Source: Gammaproteobacteria bacterium
GTDB lineage: Bacteria > Pseudomonadota > Gammaproteobacteria > Steroidobacterales > Steroidobacteraceae
Length of the DNA stretch: 55,649 bases
Reading direction: 5' to 3'
Assembly: GCA_027315105.1 (NCBI GenBank)
Contig: DAHUYP010000047.1
Location: 1 to 55,649 of the forward strand
The notes below the pieces were generated by a model, which made no database searches, was not told the origin of the DNA, and saw only the letters and a program-made list of their open reading frames with translations. Position 1 is the stretch's first letter. Every line of letters starts with the position of its first letter. Shown here one piece after another: positions 1 to 9,148 of the stretch. Both the position numbers and the translations under genes were made by a program.

Positions 1-147
1 ATTGGCCGTCGCGACCGGCGCGCCCGCACCAAACGCGGGCAACGCGAGCCGTCGATTGCCTGCGTCGGGAGCTGAAACGCGCTTACCACGCCGATTTCGC
101 AATGGCACCTTATTTGCTTGGCCATTCGTCATAAGACTGGGAGGTCC
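1..147. other. Left edge: leader of receptor gene, possible tail of a preceding gene
   Basis: No gene can be assigned with confidence. One plus-strand frame is open from base 3 to a TAA at 132-134 and would encode a 43-residue tail ending in LLGHSS. It could be the end of a gene lying mostly outside the window, but another frame is also open to a TGA at 73-75, so the choice is unclear. The segment ends with a strong ribosome binding site, GGGAGG, at 139-144, which serves the receptor gene. Confidence 0.25.
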
Positions 148-150
148 ATG

Positions 151-2775
151 ATGAACGTCTCGGATGCCGACAGGAGTCTCACCCATTCGTCTCACCACCG
201 TCGGCGGCTGGCGCCGGAGCTGGCGCGGCTGGCGCGGCTGTCGCGGCTGTCGCGGCTGGCGCTGCTGCCGCTGCTGGCGTGCTGGCCGCTGCAGGCGAGC
301 TACGCCGATGAGGCGGCCGCGACCGCGAACGCCTCCGCGGCTGCCCCGGAGGGCGAGCTGCAGGAGATCGTGGTCACCTCGACGCGGCGCGAAGAGAACC
401 TGAGCAAGGTGCCATTGAGCGTCACGACGATGACGCAGGACCAGATGGACAACCTCGGCATCAAGGACATCGTCGACTTCGCGCGCTTCACGCCCGGAAT
501 GAGCATCGACAATTCGGGTACCAACAACATCGCCATCCGCGGCATCGCCAACACCGGCGGCGCCGGCACCACCGGCATCTATATCGACGACACGCCGATC
601 CAGATGCGGGCGCTGGCGTTCAATCCCGACGAGGCGCTGCCGCAGGCGTTCGACCTCGATCGCATCGAGGTGCTGCGCGGGCCGCAGGGCACGCTGTTCG
701 GCGCCGGCTCGGAGGGCGGTACGGTGCGCTACATCACCACGCAGCCGAGCCTGACGCAGAACAGCGTCTACAGCCGCGACGAGATCTCATACACCCAGGG
801 TGGCCAGGCGAACTACGAGGCCGGCATCGCGGCCGGCGGTCCGATCATCGACGGCACCCTCGGCGCCCGGGCGACCGTCTGGTACCGGCGCGACGGCGGC
901 TGGATCGACCGGGTCAATCCGACCGCAGCCGATCCGCAGAGCGCCATCGTGGACTCGAACGTCAACCGCGCTGAAACGATGCTGGTGCGCCTGGCCGCGG
1001 TCTGGGCGCCAAGCTCGCAGTGGACCATGACGCCGAGCATCTATTACCAGAACCGCCAGGTGCACGACGTCTCGAGCTACTGGCCGATCTATTCCAACCC
1101 GGGCAGCGACAGCTACGTCAGCGGCGGGCCGACCCAGCGCCCCTCGCCGGACCAGTTCTATCTGCCGGCGCTGAAGATCCAGGGCGATTTCGGCGCCTTC
1201 GACCTGATCTCCAACACCTCCTTCTTCCATCGGGAGGAGGAAACCAGCTACGACGGCACGCTCTACAACCTCGGCTTCTATCAGGCGCAGCCCGGGTGCA
1301 CCAATCCCAACGCCTTCCCGGTGTTCCCGCTGGCCAATGCCAACGCCACCTGCAGCAACCCGCCGTTCGTCTTTCCGTCCGGTGCGAGTTTCCCGTTGCT
1401 GGACGGCAGCGGCATTCACCTGCCCGCGAGCATCGCCAACTACCGCTCGCCGGCCACGATCAACAACGGTCAGGAGAACTTCACGCAGGAGGTGCGGCTG
1501 CAGTCGAAGGATTCGAACGCGCGCCTGATCTGGACCACGGGACTGTTCTTCAATACCGATCGCCAGAGCTATCTGGAGCAGATCCACGATCCGATGCTCA
1601 ATCAGCTGTCGTTGGCCCTGACCGGCCAGCCCTACACCGCCTACTTCGTCGACTCGAATCTCAATCCGGTCACCTACAATCCGATGTTCCCGAACGATTC
1701 CTATTTCCTGCAGACGCATTCCAAGGACCAGCAGATCGCCTGGTACGGCGAGGCAACGTATGGGCTCACCGATAAGCTGAAGCTGACCGCCGGCACGCGC
1801 TACTCGCGCCTGGAGTTCTCGTTCAATACCCTGACGGGTGGCCCGCAGCTGTTCAACCAGCCGCTCGCGAACAACGGCGACCAGAAGGAGAGCGCCTTCA
1901 CGCCGAAGCTCAGCCTCGCCTATCAGGCGGACCCGAACGACATGTTCTATGCGACCTACGCCAAGGGCTTCCGCCCGGGCGGCGTCAACAATCCGGTGCC
2001 GTATGCGGCCTGCCAGCAGGACTTCGCCAACTTCGGCATCCAGCAGTCGCCGGCCACCTACAATTCGGACACCGTGGACAGCTTCGAGGTCGGCGCCAAG
2101 GACAACTTCGACAACCGCCTCCGGGTCGCCACCAGCGTCTACTACATCCGCTGGCACAACATCCAGCAGACCGTGGTGCCGCCGATCTGCCAGATCTCGT
2201 TCATCGACAATCTCGGCCAGGCCGTCGCCAAGGGCGGGGATATCCAGGCCGAGATGCTGATCACCGACCGGCTCAGTGCCCAGCTCACCGCCGGCTACAC
2301 CGAGGCGCGCTACATTCAGAACGCCACGCTGTCGGCGACCGAGACGCAGCCGATCGTCTCCAATGGCGATGCGATCGCGGGCGAAGCCGGTGGCGGAGTC
2401 TTCCAGCCGGCGCCGCCATTCACCGGCTCGGTCGGACTGGAATACAAGTTCACGCTGGCGGCTCGCCAGTCGTTCGTACGCGCCGACTACGAGTACCAGG
2501 GCCGCGCCAAGTGGGCGTCACCGAGCCAGGATCCGAACACGCTGCAGTATGACCCGGCGAACTTCGTGTTGCCCGCGACCGGTTTCCTGTCGCTTCGCAG
2601 CGGCATGGCCTTCGGCCGCTGGTCGGTGGAGGCGTTCTGCGACAACCTGTTCGATTCGAACACGGTCACCAACTACAACTGGTCGATCGACCCCAGCACC
2701 GGCAACAGCCGGCTGCTGAGCGAATGGAACATGCGCCCGCGCACCATGGGCCTGACCTTCATCTACCGCAAGTAG
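151..2775 (+). CDS. TonB-dependent receptor
   Basis: Outer-membrane beta-barrel receptor that imports a ligand using TonB-ExbB-ExbD energy. After an Arg/Leu-rich N-terminus and signal peptide there is a TonB-box-like segment (QEIVVTSTRREEN, about residues 71-84), a plug domain with the typical LDRIEVLRGPQGTLFG motif, and a long barrel with alternating aromatic residues to the C-terminus. Length of about 874 residues is normal. GGGAGG at 139-144 is followed by ATGATG; the second ATG (151) has the better spacing, 148 is the alternative, and an upstream TTG (118) is unlikely. The signal region contains nine-base near-repeats (222-257) encoding LARLARLSRLSR. The substrate cannot be read from sequence. 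Overall style resembles the large receptor families of Sphingomonas- and Steroidobacter-type bacteria. The next gene is convergent. Confidence 0.93.
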   Translation: MNVSDADRSLTHSSHHRRRLAPELARLARLSRLSRLALLPLLACWPLQASYADEAAATANASAAAPEGELQEIVVTSTRREENLSKVPLSVTTMTQDQMDNLGIKDIVDFARFTPGMSIDNSGTNNIAIRGIANTGGAGTTGIYIDDTPIQMRALAFNPDEALPQAFDLDRIEVLRGPQGTLFGAGSEGGTVRYITTQPSLTQNSVYSRDEISYTQGGQANYEAGIAAGGPIIDGTLGARATVWYRRDGGWIDRVNPTAADPQSAIVDSNVNRAETMLVRLAAVWAPSSQWTMTPSIYYQNRQVHDVSSYWPIYSNPGSDSYVSGGPTQRPSPDQFYLPALKIQGDFGAFDLISNTSFFHREEETSYDGTLYNLGFYQAQPGCTNPNAFPVFPLANANATCSNPPFVFPSGASFPLLDGSGIHLPASIANYRSPATINNGQENFTQEVRLQSKDSNARLIWTTGLFFNTDRQSYLEQIHDPMLNQLSLALTGQPYTAYFVDSNLNPVTYNPMFPNDSYFLQTHSKDQQIAWYGEATYGLTDKLKLTAGTRYSRLEFSFNTLTGGPQLFNQPLANNGDQKESAFTPKLSLAYQADPNDMFYATYAKGFRPGGVNNPVPYAACQQDFANFGIQQSPATYNSDTVDSFEVGAKDNFDNRLRVATSVYYIRWHNIQQTVVPPICQISFIDNLGQAVAKGGDIQAEMLITDRLSAQLTAGYTEARYIQNATLSATETQPIVSNGDAIAGEAGGGVFQPAPPFTGSVGLEYKFTLAARQSFVRADYEYQGRAKWASPSQDPNTLQYDPANFVLPATGFLSLRSGMAFGRWSVEAFCDNLFDSNTVTNYNWSIDPSTGNSRLLSEWNMRPRTMGLTFIYRK

Positions 2776-2797
2776 TGGGTCGGCCGCCGGGCACGCG

Positions 2798-4945
2798 CTA
2801 GGCCCTGAGGCCGCGGCTGATCGGCAGCGTACGGATGCGCTTGCCGGTGGCCGCGTGCACGGCGTTGCAGACCGCCGCCGCGATGCAGGCGGTGCCGGTC
2901 TCACCGACGCCGCCCGGTTGCTCGCCGTTTTCGATCAGGTGCACGTCGATCTGCGGTGCCTCGGCGATGCGCTGCACCGGATAGTCGTTGAAATTGCTCT
3001 GCTGCACCCGGCCATCGGCGATCGTGATCTCGCCGTGCAGCGCCGCGCTCAGCCCGAACACCACGCCGCCGCGCAGCTGCGAGCGGATCGTGCTCGGATT
3101 GATCATCTGGCCGCAATCCAGGGCGCAGACCACCCGCTGCACGCGCAGCTGCGAATCGTCCGCGACGCTGACCTCGGCGACCTGCGCCAGGTAGCTGCCG
3201 AAGGCGTACTGCAGCGATATGCCGCGCCCGTGCCGCGGCGGCAATGGGCGGCCCCACCCGGCTTTCGACGCCGCGAGCTCGAGCGCGGCGAGCATGCGCG
3301 CGGATTTGAGCAGGCCGCGGCGGTACTGCAGCGGATCCTGCCCGGCGGCAGCGGCCAGCTCGTCGATGAAGCTCTCGACCACGAACACGCTGCGAGTCGG
3401 GCCGACTCCGCGCCACCACGAGGTCGGCACGCCGGTCGGCTCGTGACGCACGAACCTGACCTCCATGTTCTCGAACGGATAGATCGTGTTGGCCGCCGCC
3501 TCGACCGCATCGTCGTCGACGCCGTTCTTCAGCGGCGTTCCGTAATAGATCGCCGACACCGCGGAGCCGGCGATGGTGTGCATCCAGGCAACCGGCCGGC
3601 CGGCCGCGTCGAGCCCGGCGCGCAGCCGGTCCACGTAGTAGGGTCGATACAGGTCGTGCTGGATGTCCTGTTCGCGCGACCAGACGACCTTGAGGGGCCC
3701 TTTGACGTGACGCGCAATGCGCGCGGCCACGACGATCCCATCCACCTCGAGGCGGCGGCCGAAGCCGCCGCCGATCAGATGACTATGCAGCCGGATCTGC
3801 TGCGGCTTGAGCCCGAGCACTGCTAGCTTGGCGACCGCACGGTCCGGCGCCTGGGTGCCGACCCAGATCTCACACAGGCCATCGTGCCAATGAACGGTGC
3901 AGTTCATCGGCTCCATGGTCGCGTGCGCCAGGAAAGGCTGGTGATAGACCGCCTCCAGACGCGTCGTCGCGTGCGCCATGGCCGCCGCCGGGTCGCCGAT
4001 CCTGTTGGCGAGGGCGCCGTCGGCCCGCGCCGCCGCGTCCAGCTCGGCCACCAGCGTCGACTGCTGCACCGATGCGTTCGCGCCCGCGTGCCACGCCGGC
4101 GACAGCGCCTTCATGCCCGCGATCGCGGCCCAGGTCTGGTCCGCCACCACGGCCACGAGCCCGCGCTCGTCCACGATCTGGCGCACCCCCGGCACGCCGA
4201 GGGCCGCGGCGCTCCTGAGCGGACGGACGACGCTGCCGCCCGGCACCGGCGAGATCGCCACGCTCGCCACCTGCATGCCCGGCAGCTGCACGTCGATGCC
4301 GAAGATCGCGCTGCCGTTGATCTTCGCCGGCGTGTCGAGGCGGCGCGTGCTGCGCCCGATGAGCGTGAAATCCTTGGCGGCCTTGAGCGCGGGCACCGCA
4401 GGCGCCGGCAGTCCCGCAGCCTTGGCCGCCAGCTCGCCGTAACCGAGGCGCCGGCCGCTGGGACGGTGCACGACCGCACCCGCTTGCGCGCTGCAGTCCG
4501 CGCCCGGCACGGCCCAGATCTGCGCTGCGGCCGAAATCAGCAGCCCACGCGCGGTCGCGCCGGCACGGCGCAGCGGCAACCAACAATCCCGAATCGACGT
4601 CGAGCCGCCGGTCGATTGATCGCCGCCCACCCCATAGACCGCGGGATCGGGCGGCGCCGGTTCGACCCGCACCGCCTCGAGCGCCACCTCCAGCTCCTCC
4701 GCGATCAGCATCGGCAGCGACGTGTAGGTGCCTTGCCCCATCTCCACCTTCGGCATGATGAGCGTGATCTGCCCGGCGGCGTCGATGCGCACGTAGGCGT
4801 TGAGCGTGGATTCGCCGGCGGCGCCCGGCGCGAAGCGTGCTTGCGCGCGCGGCAGCGCGACCGCGAGCAGCAGCCCGCCGCCGAACGACGCCGATACCTG
4901 CACGAATTGCCGTCGACTCAGGCGCGAGGTGGGTGGCTGGTGCAT
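2798..4945 (-). CDS. Tat-exported molybdopterin dehydrogenase large subunit (IorB/xanthine dehydrogenase family)
   Basis: Large molybdenum-cofactor subunit of the xanthine oxidase family, closest in architecture to isoquinoline 1-oxidoreductase beta subunits. The N-terminus has a twin-arginine signal (LSRRQFVQVSASFGGG) ending near ALPRAQA, so the protein is probably exported folded. It shows repeated molybdopterin-binding segments, including GGGFGRRLEVDG and, near the C-terminus, GGVGETGT with the expected catalytic Glu at about residue 682. Length is 715 residues. These enzymes normally need a small [2Fe-2S] subunit (IorA) and often a cytochrome; neither is adjacent, as an IclR regulator lies upstream and a convergent receptor downstream. 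The partner may be encoded elsewhere. Likely an N-heterocycle or aldehyde hydroxylase; the substrate is unknown. Confidence 0.88.
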   Translation of the reverse strand: MHQPPTSRLSRRQFVQVSASFGGGLLLAVALPRAQARFAPGAAGESTLNAYVRIDAAGQITLIMPKVEMGQGTYTSLPMLIAEELEVALEAVRVEPAPPDPAVYGVGGDQSTGGSTSIRDCWLPLRRAGATARGLLISAAAQIWAVPGADCSAQAGAVVHRPSGRRLGYGELAAKAAGLPAPAVPALKAAKDFTLIGRSTRRLDTPAKINGSAIFGIDVQLPGMQVASVAISPVPGGSVVRPLRSAAALGVPGVRQIVDERGLVAVVADQTWAAIAGMKALSPAWHAGANASVQQSTLVAELDAAARADGALANRIGDPAAAMAHATTRLEAVYHQPFLAHATMEPMNCTVHWHDGLCEIWVGTQAPDRAVAKLAVLGLKPQQIRLHSHLIGGGFGRRLEVDGIVVAARIARHVKGPLKVVWSREQDIQHDLYRPYYVDRLRAGLDAAGRPVAWMHTIAGSAVSAIYYGTPLKNGVDDDAVEAAANTIYPFENMEVRFVRHEPTGVPTSWWRGVGPTRSVFVVESFIDELAAAAGQDPLQYRRGLLKSARMLAALELAASKAGWGRPLPPRHGRGISLQYAFGSYLAQVAEVSVADDSQLRVQRVVCALDCGQMINPSTIRSQLRGGVVFGLSAALHGEITIADGRVQQSNFNDYPVQRIAEAPQIDVHLIENGEQPGGVGETGTACIAAAVCNAVHAATGKRIRTLPISRGLRA

Positions 4946-5024
4946 GGGGTTACGCCGTCAATGCCGCCGATACTACAACGGCGCCGGCGCTGGCGGCGCC
5001 CGCGGTCGCGAGCTGCGCGCGCGC

Positions 5025-5053
5025 GGCCCCGGCCGATCGCGTCGGCCGGGGCC
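5025..5053. terminator. Perfect 12-bp GC-rich hairpin downstream of the IclR gene
   Basis: GGCCCCGGCCGA at 5025-5036 pairs exactly with TCGGCCGGGGCC at 5042-5053 across a five-base loop. It lies 30 bases past the IclR stop codon on the minus strand and before the oxidoreductase start at 4945. There is no following T-tract, so it may be an attenuating or RNA-stabilising hairpin rather than a classical intrinsic terminator. Confidence 0.45.
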
Positions 5054-5082
5054 GGTTCCGGATGCTCGAGTCCGCGCGAATC

Positions 5083-5940
5083 TCAGCCGCGCAATCGCGA
5101 GGCCCCCCGGCCGGAAGCGGCGCGAGCGGTCTCGAGCAGCAGCGGCGCGAGCTTGGTGCGCAGCTGATTGAGAGTCCAGCGGCTCGTGGGCCCGGAGATG
5201 TTGATGGCCGCCACCGGTCTGCCGTCATCGCCGATCACCGGCGCGGCGATGGTCAGATCGCCGCGATAGCATTCCTGATCGGCCCAGGCGTAGCCGAGCT
5301 CACGCGCGGCGCCAATGAGCCTGAGGATCTGCTTCGAATCGGTGATGGTGTGCGGCGTGAGGGAATGCAGCACCGAGGCGCCGAGCAGTCGCCGTGCCTC
5401 GCCCGGCGGCAAGGCCGACAGATAGGCGCGCCCGGAGGCCGTGCAGTACATCGGCAATCGCCGGCCGATGGGCATGTGAATGAAGAATCGCTTGTGGCTC
5501 GGGAAGCGGGCGATGAACACCATGTCGGTCTGGTCCGGCTCGGACAGATTCACCGACTCGCCGCAGGCCTGGTTCAGATCGATCAGGTGTGTGGTCGCGT
5601 GCTCGATCAGCGGGTGACTGGCCAGGTAGGCGTGCGCCAGTGTCAGCACGCGCGGCGCGAGCACCCAGCGGCCGGCCCGCGGCTCGCGTTCGAGGTAGCC
5701 CAGGCGCACCAGGGTATGGGTGCAGCGCTGCGCAGAGCTCTTCGTCATGCCGACCGCAGCGGCGATCTCCCCCAGGTTCAGCGCCGGCCGCTCGCTGCCG
5801 AATGCGGCCAGAATCGCCATGGCTTTTTCCACCGACTGGTTGAAGAGCGGATCGGATGCGCCGTTCGAGGGCCGCCTGGGCAGGCGTTTTGCAGCGGCGG
5901 TCGATGCCGCTGCAGCCGCCGGCTTCACGCGGCGCTTCAA
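5083..5940 (-). CDS. IclR-family transcriptional regulator
   Basis: One-component regulator with an N-terminal winged helix-turn-helix (motif NQSVEKAMAILAAFG followed by LGEIAAAVGMTKSSAQRCTH) and a C-terminal GAF-like IclR effector domain (GRRLPMYCTASGRAYLS; later DQECYRGDLTIAAPV and INISGPTSR). IclR proteins usually bind small aromatic or carboxylic metabolites. The start is uncertain. The frame is open to an ATG at 6105, but that extension is a low-complexity Arg/Gly/Ala stretch with weaker third-position GC. TTG at 5940 is preceded by GAGGT at good spacing and gives 285 residues, close to family length. It sits directly upstream of the molybdopterin dehydrogenase and is its most likely local target, which is inference. 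Confidence 0.88.
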   Translation of the reverse strand: MKRRVKPAAAAASTAAAKRLPRRPSNGASDPLFNQSVEKAMAILAAFGSERPALNLGEIAAAVGMTKSSAQRCTHTLVRLGYLEREPRAGRWVLAPRVLTLAHAYLASHPLIEHATTHLIDLNQACGESVNLSEPDQTDMVFIARFPSHKRFFIHMPIGRRLPMYCTASGRAYLSALPPGEARRLLGASVLHSLTPHTITDSKQILRLIGAARELGYAWADQECYRGDLTIAAPVIGDDGRPVAAINISGPTSRWTLNQLRTKLAPLLLETARAASGRGASRLRG

Positions 5941-6195
5941 TGCCGTGACCTCGGGAGCGCTCCGCCAGAGCTGGGGCGCTGACTCGCCGCCGGCCCGCCG
6001 GCGGCGAGCCGCCGCGGCACGGCCCGGCCGCGCGCCCCGGTCCGATGTCCGACCTCCGGTGCCTGTGCCACCGCCAGCGCGGTACTTGCCAAGAGCGGCC
6101 TCCATCAGCGATGGGTGCTAGTTTCCTGCCCCGCACCGGCGAACCGCAAGTCCGCCGGGGCGTTTCATGCCGTCGAATGCCGGCCGGCGCAGCGG

Positions 6196-6552
6196 CTAGC
6201 CGCCGGCCACGCGCCCGCGAAACACGAAGTACACCGCTCCCAGGATGCAGAGCGCCGCCCACAGGTAATCCAGTTTGAGCGGCTCGCGCATGTATAGGAA
6301 CGCGAACGGCACGAACACCGTCAGCGTGATGACCTCCTGCAGAATCTTCAGCTGCGCGACGTTGAGCACCGCGAAACCGATGCGGTTGGCCGGCACCTGC
6401 AGCAGGTACTCGAACAGGGCAATGCCCCAGCTCACCAGGGCCGCCACCAGCCACGGCTTCTGGTAGAGCTCCTTGAGGTGCGCGTACCAGGCAAAGGTCA
6501 TGAAGATGTTGCTCAGGCACAATAGCCCGGCCGTCAGGGCGATGGTCCGCAT
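6196..6552 (-). CDS. DUF486 small membrane protein (DMT-like)
   Basis: A 118-residue integral membrane protein with four predicted membrane helices: residues about 5-22, 34-54, 66-88 and 95-112. Features such as FMTFAWYAHLKEL, VPANRIGF and the central LKILQEVITL fit the DUF486 family, which is related to small drug/metabolite transporters. No transport substrate has been assigned to this family as far as I know. It lies 62 bases after the glycerate kinase gene on the same strand and may be co-transcribed with it. No enzymatic residues are visible. Confidence 0.85.
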   Translation of the reverse strand: MRTIALTAGLLCLSNIFMTFAWYAHLKELYQKPWLVAALVSWGIALFEYLLQVPANRIGFAVLNVAQLKILQEVITLTVFVPFAFLYMREPLKLDYLWAALCILGAVYFVFRGRVAGG

Positions 6553-6614
6553 GATGAGATTCGCTCTTTCGGGTACGTACAGCCCGGCGTCTGCTCAGCG
6601 CCTGCGGGCTGCGC

Positions 6615-7883
6615 TCACGGCGCTCCCCGCTCGATCAGTATGGCGCGAAAATCGTTGACGTTGGTGCGCGTCGGACCGGTCACGATCAGGTCGTTGAGCA
6701 CCTCGAACAGCCGGTAGGCGTCGTTGTCCTCCAGCAGCGATGCCGGGTTGAGGCCGAGCGCGGCCGCGCGCTCGAGCGTATCGGGAGCGAGCTGCGCGCC
6801 GGCATTGTCTTCGCTGCCGTCGCTGCCGTCGGTATCGCAGGCGAGCCCCCAGATGCCGTCGTGCGTGCGCAGCGCTATCGCGAGTCCCAGCAGGAACTCG
6901 GCGTTGCGACCACCGCGGCCGCGGCCGCGGACGGTGACGCTGGTCTCGCCGCCGGAGAGCAGCACGCACGGCGGTGCCGCCGGCAGGCCGTGCGTGGCGC
7001 AGCTCAGCGCGATGCCGGCATGCACCTTGGCGCACTCGCGCGCTTCGCCTTCGATCGCATCGCCAAGGATCACGGTCCGCAGGCCCTGCGCCGCCGCGAA
7101 ATCGGCCGCGGCGACCAGCGAGCGCTGCGGGGTCGCGATCAGCACGTTGCGCACCTGCGAGAGCCGGGCGTCTCCCGGCTTGGGTGTTTCCGACTCGTCG
7201 CTCGCGAGCCACTCGAGCACGTGCCGCGGCGCGCTCAGGTCGTAGCGCTCGAGGATCTCGAGCGCCTGCTGGCGAGTGCTCGGATCCGCGACCGTCGGCC
7301 CGCAGGCGATCACGGCCGGGTCGTCGCCCGGCACGTCGGAAATGATCAGGCTCACCATCTGCGCCGGCTCGGCCGCCTGCCCCAGGCGGCCGCCCTTGAT
7401 CGCCGACAGGTGCTTGCACACGCAGTTGATCTCCGCGATCGACGCTCCCGAACGCAGCAGTTGCTGGTTGACGCTGCGCTTGTCGGCCAGCGTCAGGCCG
7501 TCGGCCGGCAGCGAGAGCAGCGACGAGCCGCCGCTCGAGAGCAGGCACAGCACCAGGTCATCGGCGCTCAAGCCGCCGACGAGTTGACGGATGCGCTGCG
7601 CAGCGGCCAATGCAGCCGCATCCGGCGTCGAATGCGCGGCCTCGACCACTTCGATGTGCCGGCATGGCGCGCCGTGGCCATGGCGCGTCACGACCAGACC
7701 CGAAACCGGCGCGCTCCAATGCTCCTCGACCGCGCGTGCCATGGAGGCCGCCGCCTCGCCGGCGCCGACTACGATCGTGCGGCCGCGCGGCGGCGGCGGC
7801 AGATGGGGCGGCAGGACGCGCATCGGATCCGCGGCCTCGAGCGCTGCATGGAACATGGCCAGCAACAGATGCTGCGGATGCAT
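6615..7883 (-). CDS. Glycerate 2-kinase / hydroxypyruvate reductase-type (MOFRL family)
   Basis: Type II glycerate kinase, which phosphorylates D-glycerate to 2-phosphoglycerate, linking glyoxylate, tartrate or serine-cycle metabolism to glycolysis. Older annotations call the family hydroxypyruvate reductase (TtuD). The N-terminal domain has the phosphate-binding LLSSGGSSLLSLPADGLT and the central segment VLLSGGETSVTVRGRGRGG. The C-terminal MOFRL domain carries CDTDGSDGSEDNAGA and ends with VNDFRAILIERG. At 422 residues it is full length. It stands alone among unrelated genes with no glyoxylate carboligase or tartronate semialdehyde reductase beside it, so its pathway role is inferred from family only. 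Confidence 0.92.
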   Translation of the reverse strand: MHPQHLLLAMFHAALEAADPMRVLPPHLPPPPRGRTIVVGAGEAAASMARAVEEHWSAPVSGLVVTRHGHGAPCRHIEVVEAAHSTPDAAALAAAQRIRQLVGGLSADDLVLCLLSSGGSSLLSLPADGLTLADKRSVNQQLLRSGASIAEINCVCKHLSAIKGGRLGQAAEPAQMVSLIISDVPGDDPAVIACGPTVADPSTRQQALEILERYDLSAPRHVLEWLASDESETPKPGDARLSQVRNVLIATPQRSLVAAADFAAAQGLRTVILGDAIEGEARECAKVHAGIALSCATHGLPAAPPCVLLSGGETSVTVRGRGRGGRNAEFLLGLAIALRTHDGIWGLACDTDGSDGSEDNAGAQLAPDTLERAAALGLNPASLLEDNDAYRLFEVLNDLIVTGPTRTNVNDFRAILIERGAP

Positions 7884-8096
7884 GCGCCGTCACGCGCTGC
7901 CGTGCAGCCGGCGCCCCGCGACGCGCAAGTGTGCCACCATGGTCGTCCTCATGCAGCCGGGGCCGATTGATCTGACGCCGCTCATCGCGTCAAGTTCATG
8001 GTCGCGGACTCCTCCGGCCGACGATCCACGGCGCACGAGCGCATGCCGCCGGCGGCGCTACCGGCGGCACGGTGCTGCCCGTGCGGGCTCGCGCGC

Positions 8097-8465
8097 TCAG
8101 CGCGAGAGGCACAGCCGCGCCAGGGTGGCCAGCGCCAGCACCAGCACCAGCTTGAACGCGCCCCTGAGCAGACCGTGCAGCTCCGTGCGCCAGTTCTGCC
8201 AGATGCGCCAGGAGCAATACAGCGCGGCCACGATGGCCGACACCGGTACGGCATACTGCATGAAGGGCAGTCGCACCGGGTGAAACACCCACGATGCATA
8301 GTGCGCCCAGGACAGCGCCCCGTAATAGGCGGCCAGGCCGATGGCGATCGCCAGCAGGCGCGTCGAATATGGTCCCAGCGAGGCGCCCTCGAGCCGCACG
8401 ATCACGACCGCCGCGGCGATCAGCAGTGCGGCGCCGAGCGCGGTCCACAGCACGGTCGCTGACAT
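8097..8465 (-). CDS. Small four-helix membrane protein, unknown function
   Basis: A 122-residue hydrophobic protein with four likely membrane helices: residues about 5-24, 38-60, 68-87 and 98-120. It has short basic loops (RIWQNWRTELHGLLRG). I recognise no family motif, catalytic residue or signal peptide. It lies 86 bases after the DUF2127 protein gene on the same strand and could be part of the same transcript. High third-position GC and regular hydrophobic periodicity support it being a real gene. Confidence 0.6.
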   Translation of the reverse strand: MSATVLWTALGAALLIAAAVVIVRLEGASLGPYSTRLLAIAIGLAAYYGALSWAHYASWVFHPVRLPFMQYAVPVSAIVAALYCSWRIWQNWRTELHGLLRGAFKLVLVLALATLARLCLSR

Positions 8466-8551
8466 CAGATTCGCAACTTGTCCGGGGACGGCATGGCAGG
8501 CGCGACTGTGCCGCAGTTACGGTGCCGCATCAAGCCCGGGTGACGGCGGCG

Positions 8552-9136
8552 TCAGCCGCTCGCGCGCCAGTGGCGCGCCTGCGCCGCGCGCAGCAGCCGG
8601 GCCAGATACCAGACGATCACGACATTGAGCGCCAGCGTCGCGAATATCGCCAGCCTGCGGCCCGGCGGACGCGTGATCAGCTCCCAGAGCTCGAGCGGAA
8701 TCAGCGAGCTGGTGGCGATGACCGTGAGCCATTCCGCCCACTGCCGCCGCAGCCACAGACCGATGCCCTCGGTCAGCACCACGGCTGTGTAGGCCACGGT
8801 CACCGCGATCACGATCTGAATCTTCTTGGCCCCGAGGTCCTCGACCCAGATCAACGCCCGCAGCAGCAGCTTGCGCTCCAGACGATCATCGTTCAGCGTC
8901 GCCGACCAGTTGTAGAGACGCTCCACCAGCGCCGCATCGAGCAGCTTGTGCACCCCGTAGCTGGTGGCGATCAGCAGCAATGCCTTGAGGAACTTCATCA
9001 GCGCGATGAGCCGCAAGCCATCGAAGCGGTGGGCCGCGGCTGCGGTAGCGGCGGCGGCCATCGGCGCGGCTGCGGCCGGGCCGCCCTCGGGCGTCGGCGA
9101 AGGCTGGTGCATGCGCCAATTCCGCCTAAGGATCAT
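8552..9136 (-). CDS. DUF2127-family membrane protein
   Basis: A 194-residue protein with a low-complexity Ala/Pro N-terminus, then a core of about four membrane helices (FLKALLLIATSYGVHKLL; KIQIVIAVTVAYTAVV; WLTVIATSSLIPLELWELI; LAIFATLALNVVIVWYLA). The pattern of a short helix after LRLIALMKFLKALLL, an LxxRALIW segment and an ending of IVWYLARLLR matches DUF2127 proteins. No biochemical function is known to me. The start may be the ATG at 9112, preceded by AGGCGG, rather than 9136. It begins 13 bases after the sulfurtransferase stop and is probably co-transcribed with it. Confidence 0.8.
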   Translation of the reverse strand: MILRRNWRMHQPSPTPEGGPAAAAPMAAAATAAAAHRFDGLRLIALMKFLKALLLIATSYGVHKLLDAALVERLYNWSATLNDDRLERKLLLRALIWVEDLGAKKIQIVIAVTVAYTAVVLTEGIGLWLRRQWAEWLTVIATSSLIPLELWELITRPPGRRLAIFATLALNVVIVWYLARLLRAAQARHWRASG

Positions 9137-9148
9137 GTGCGCGCGGCA

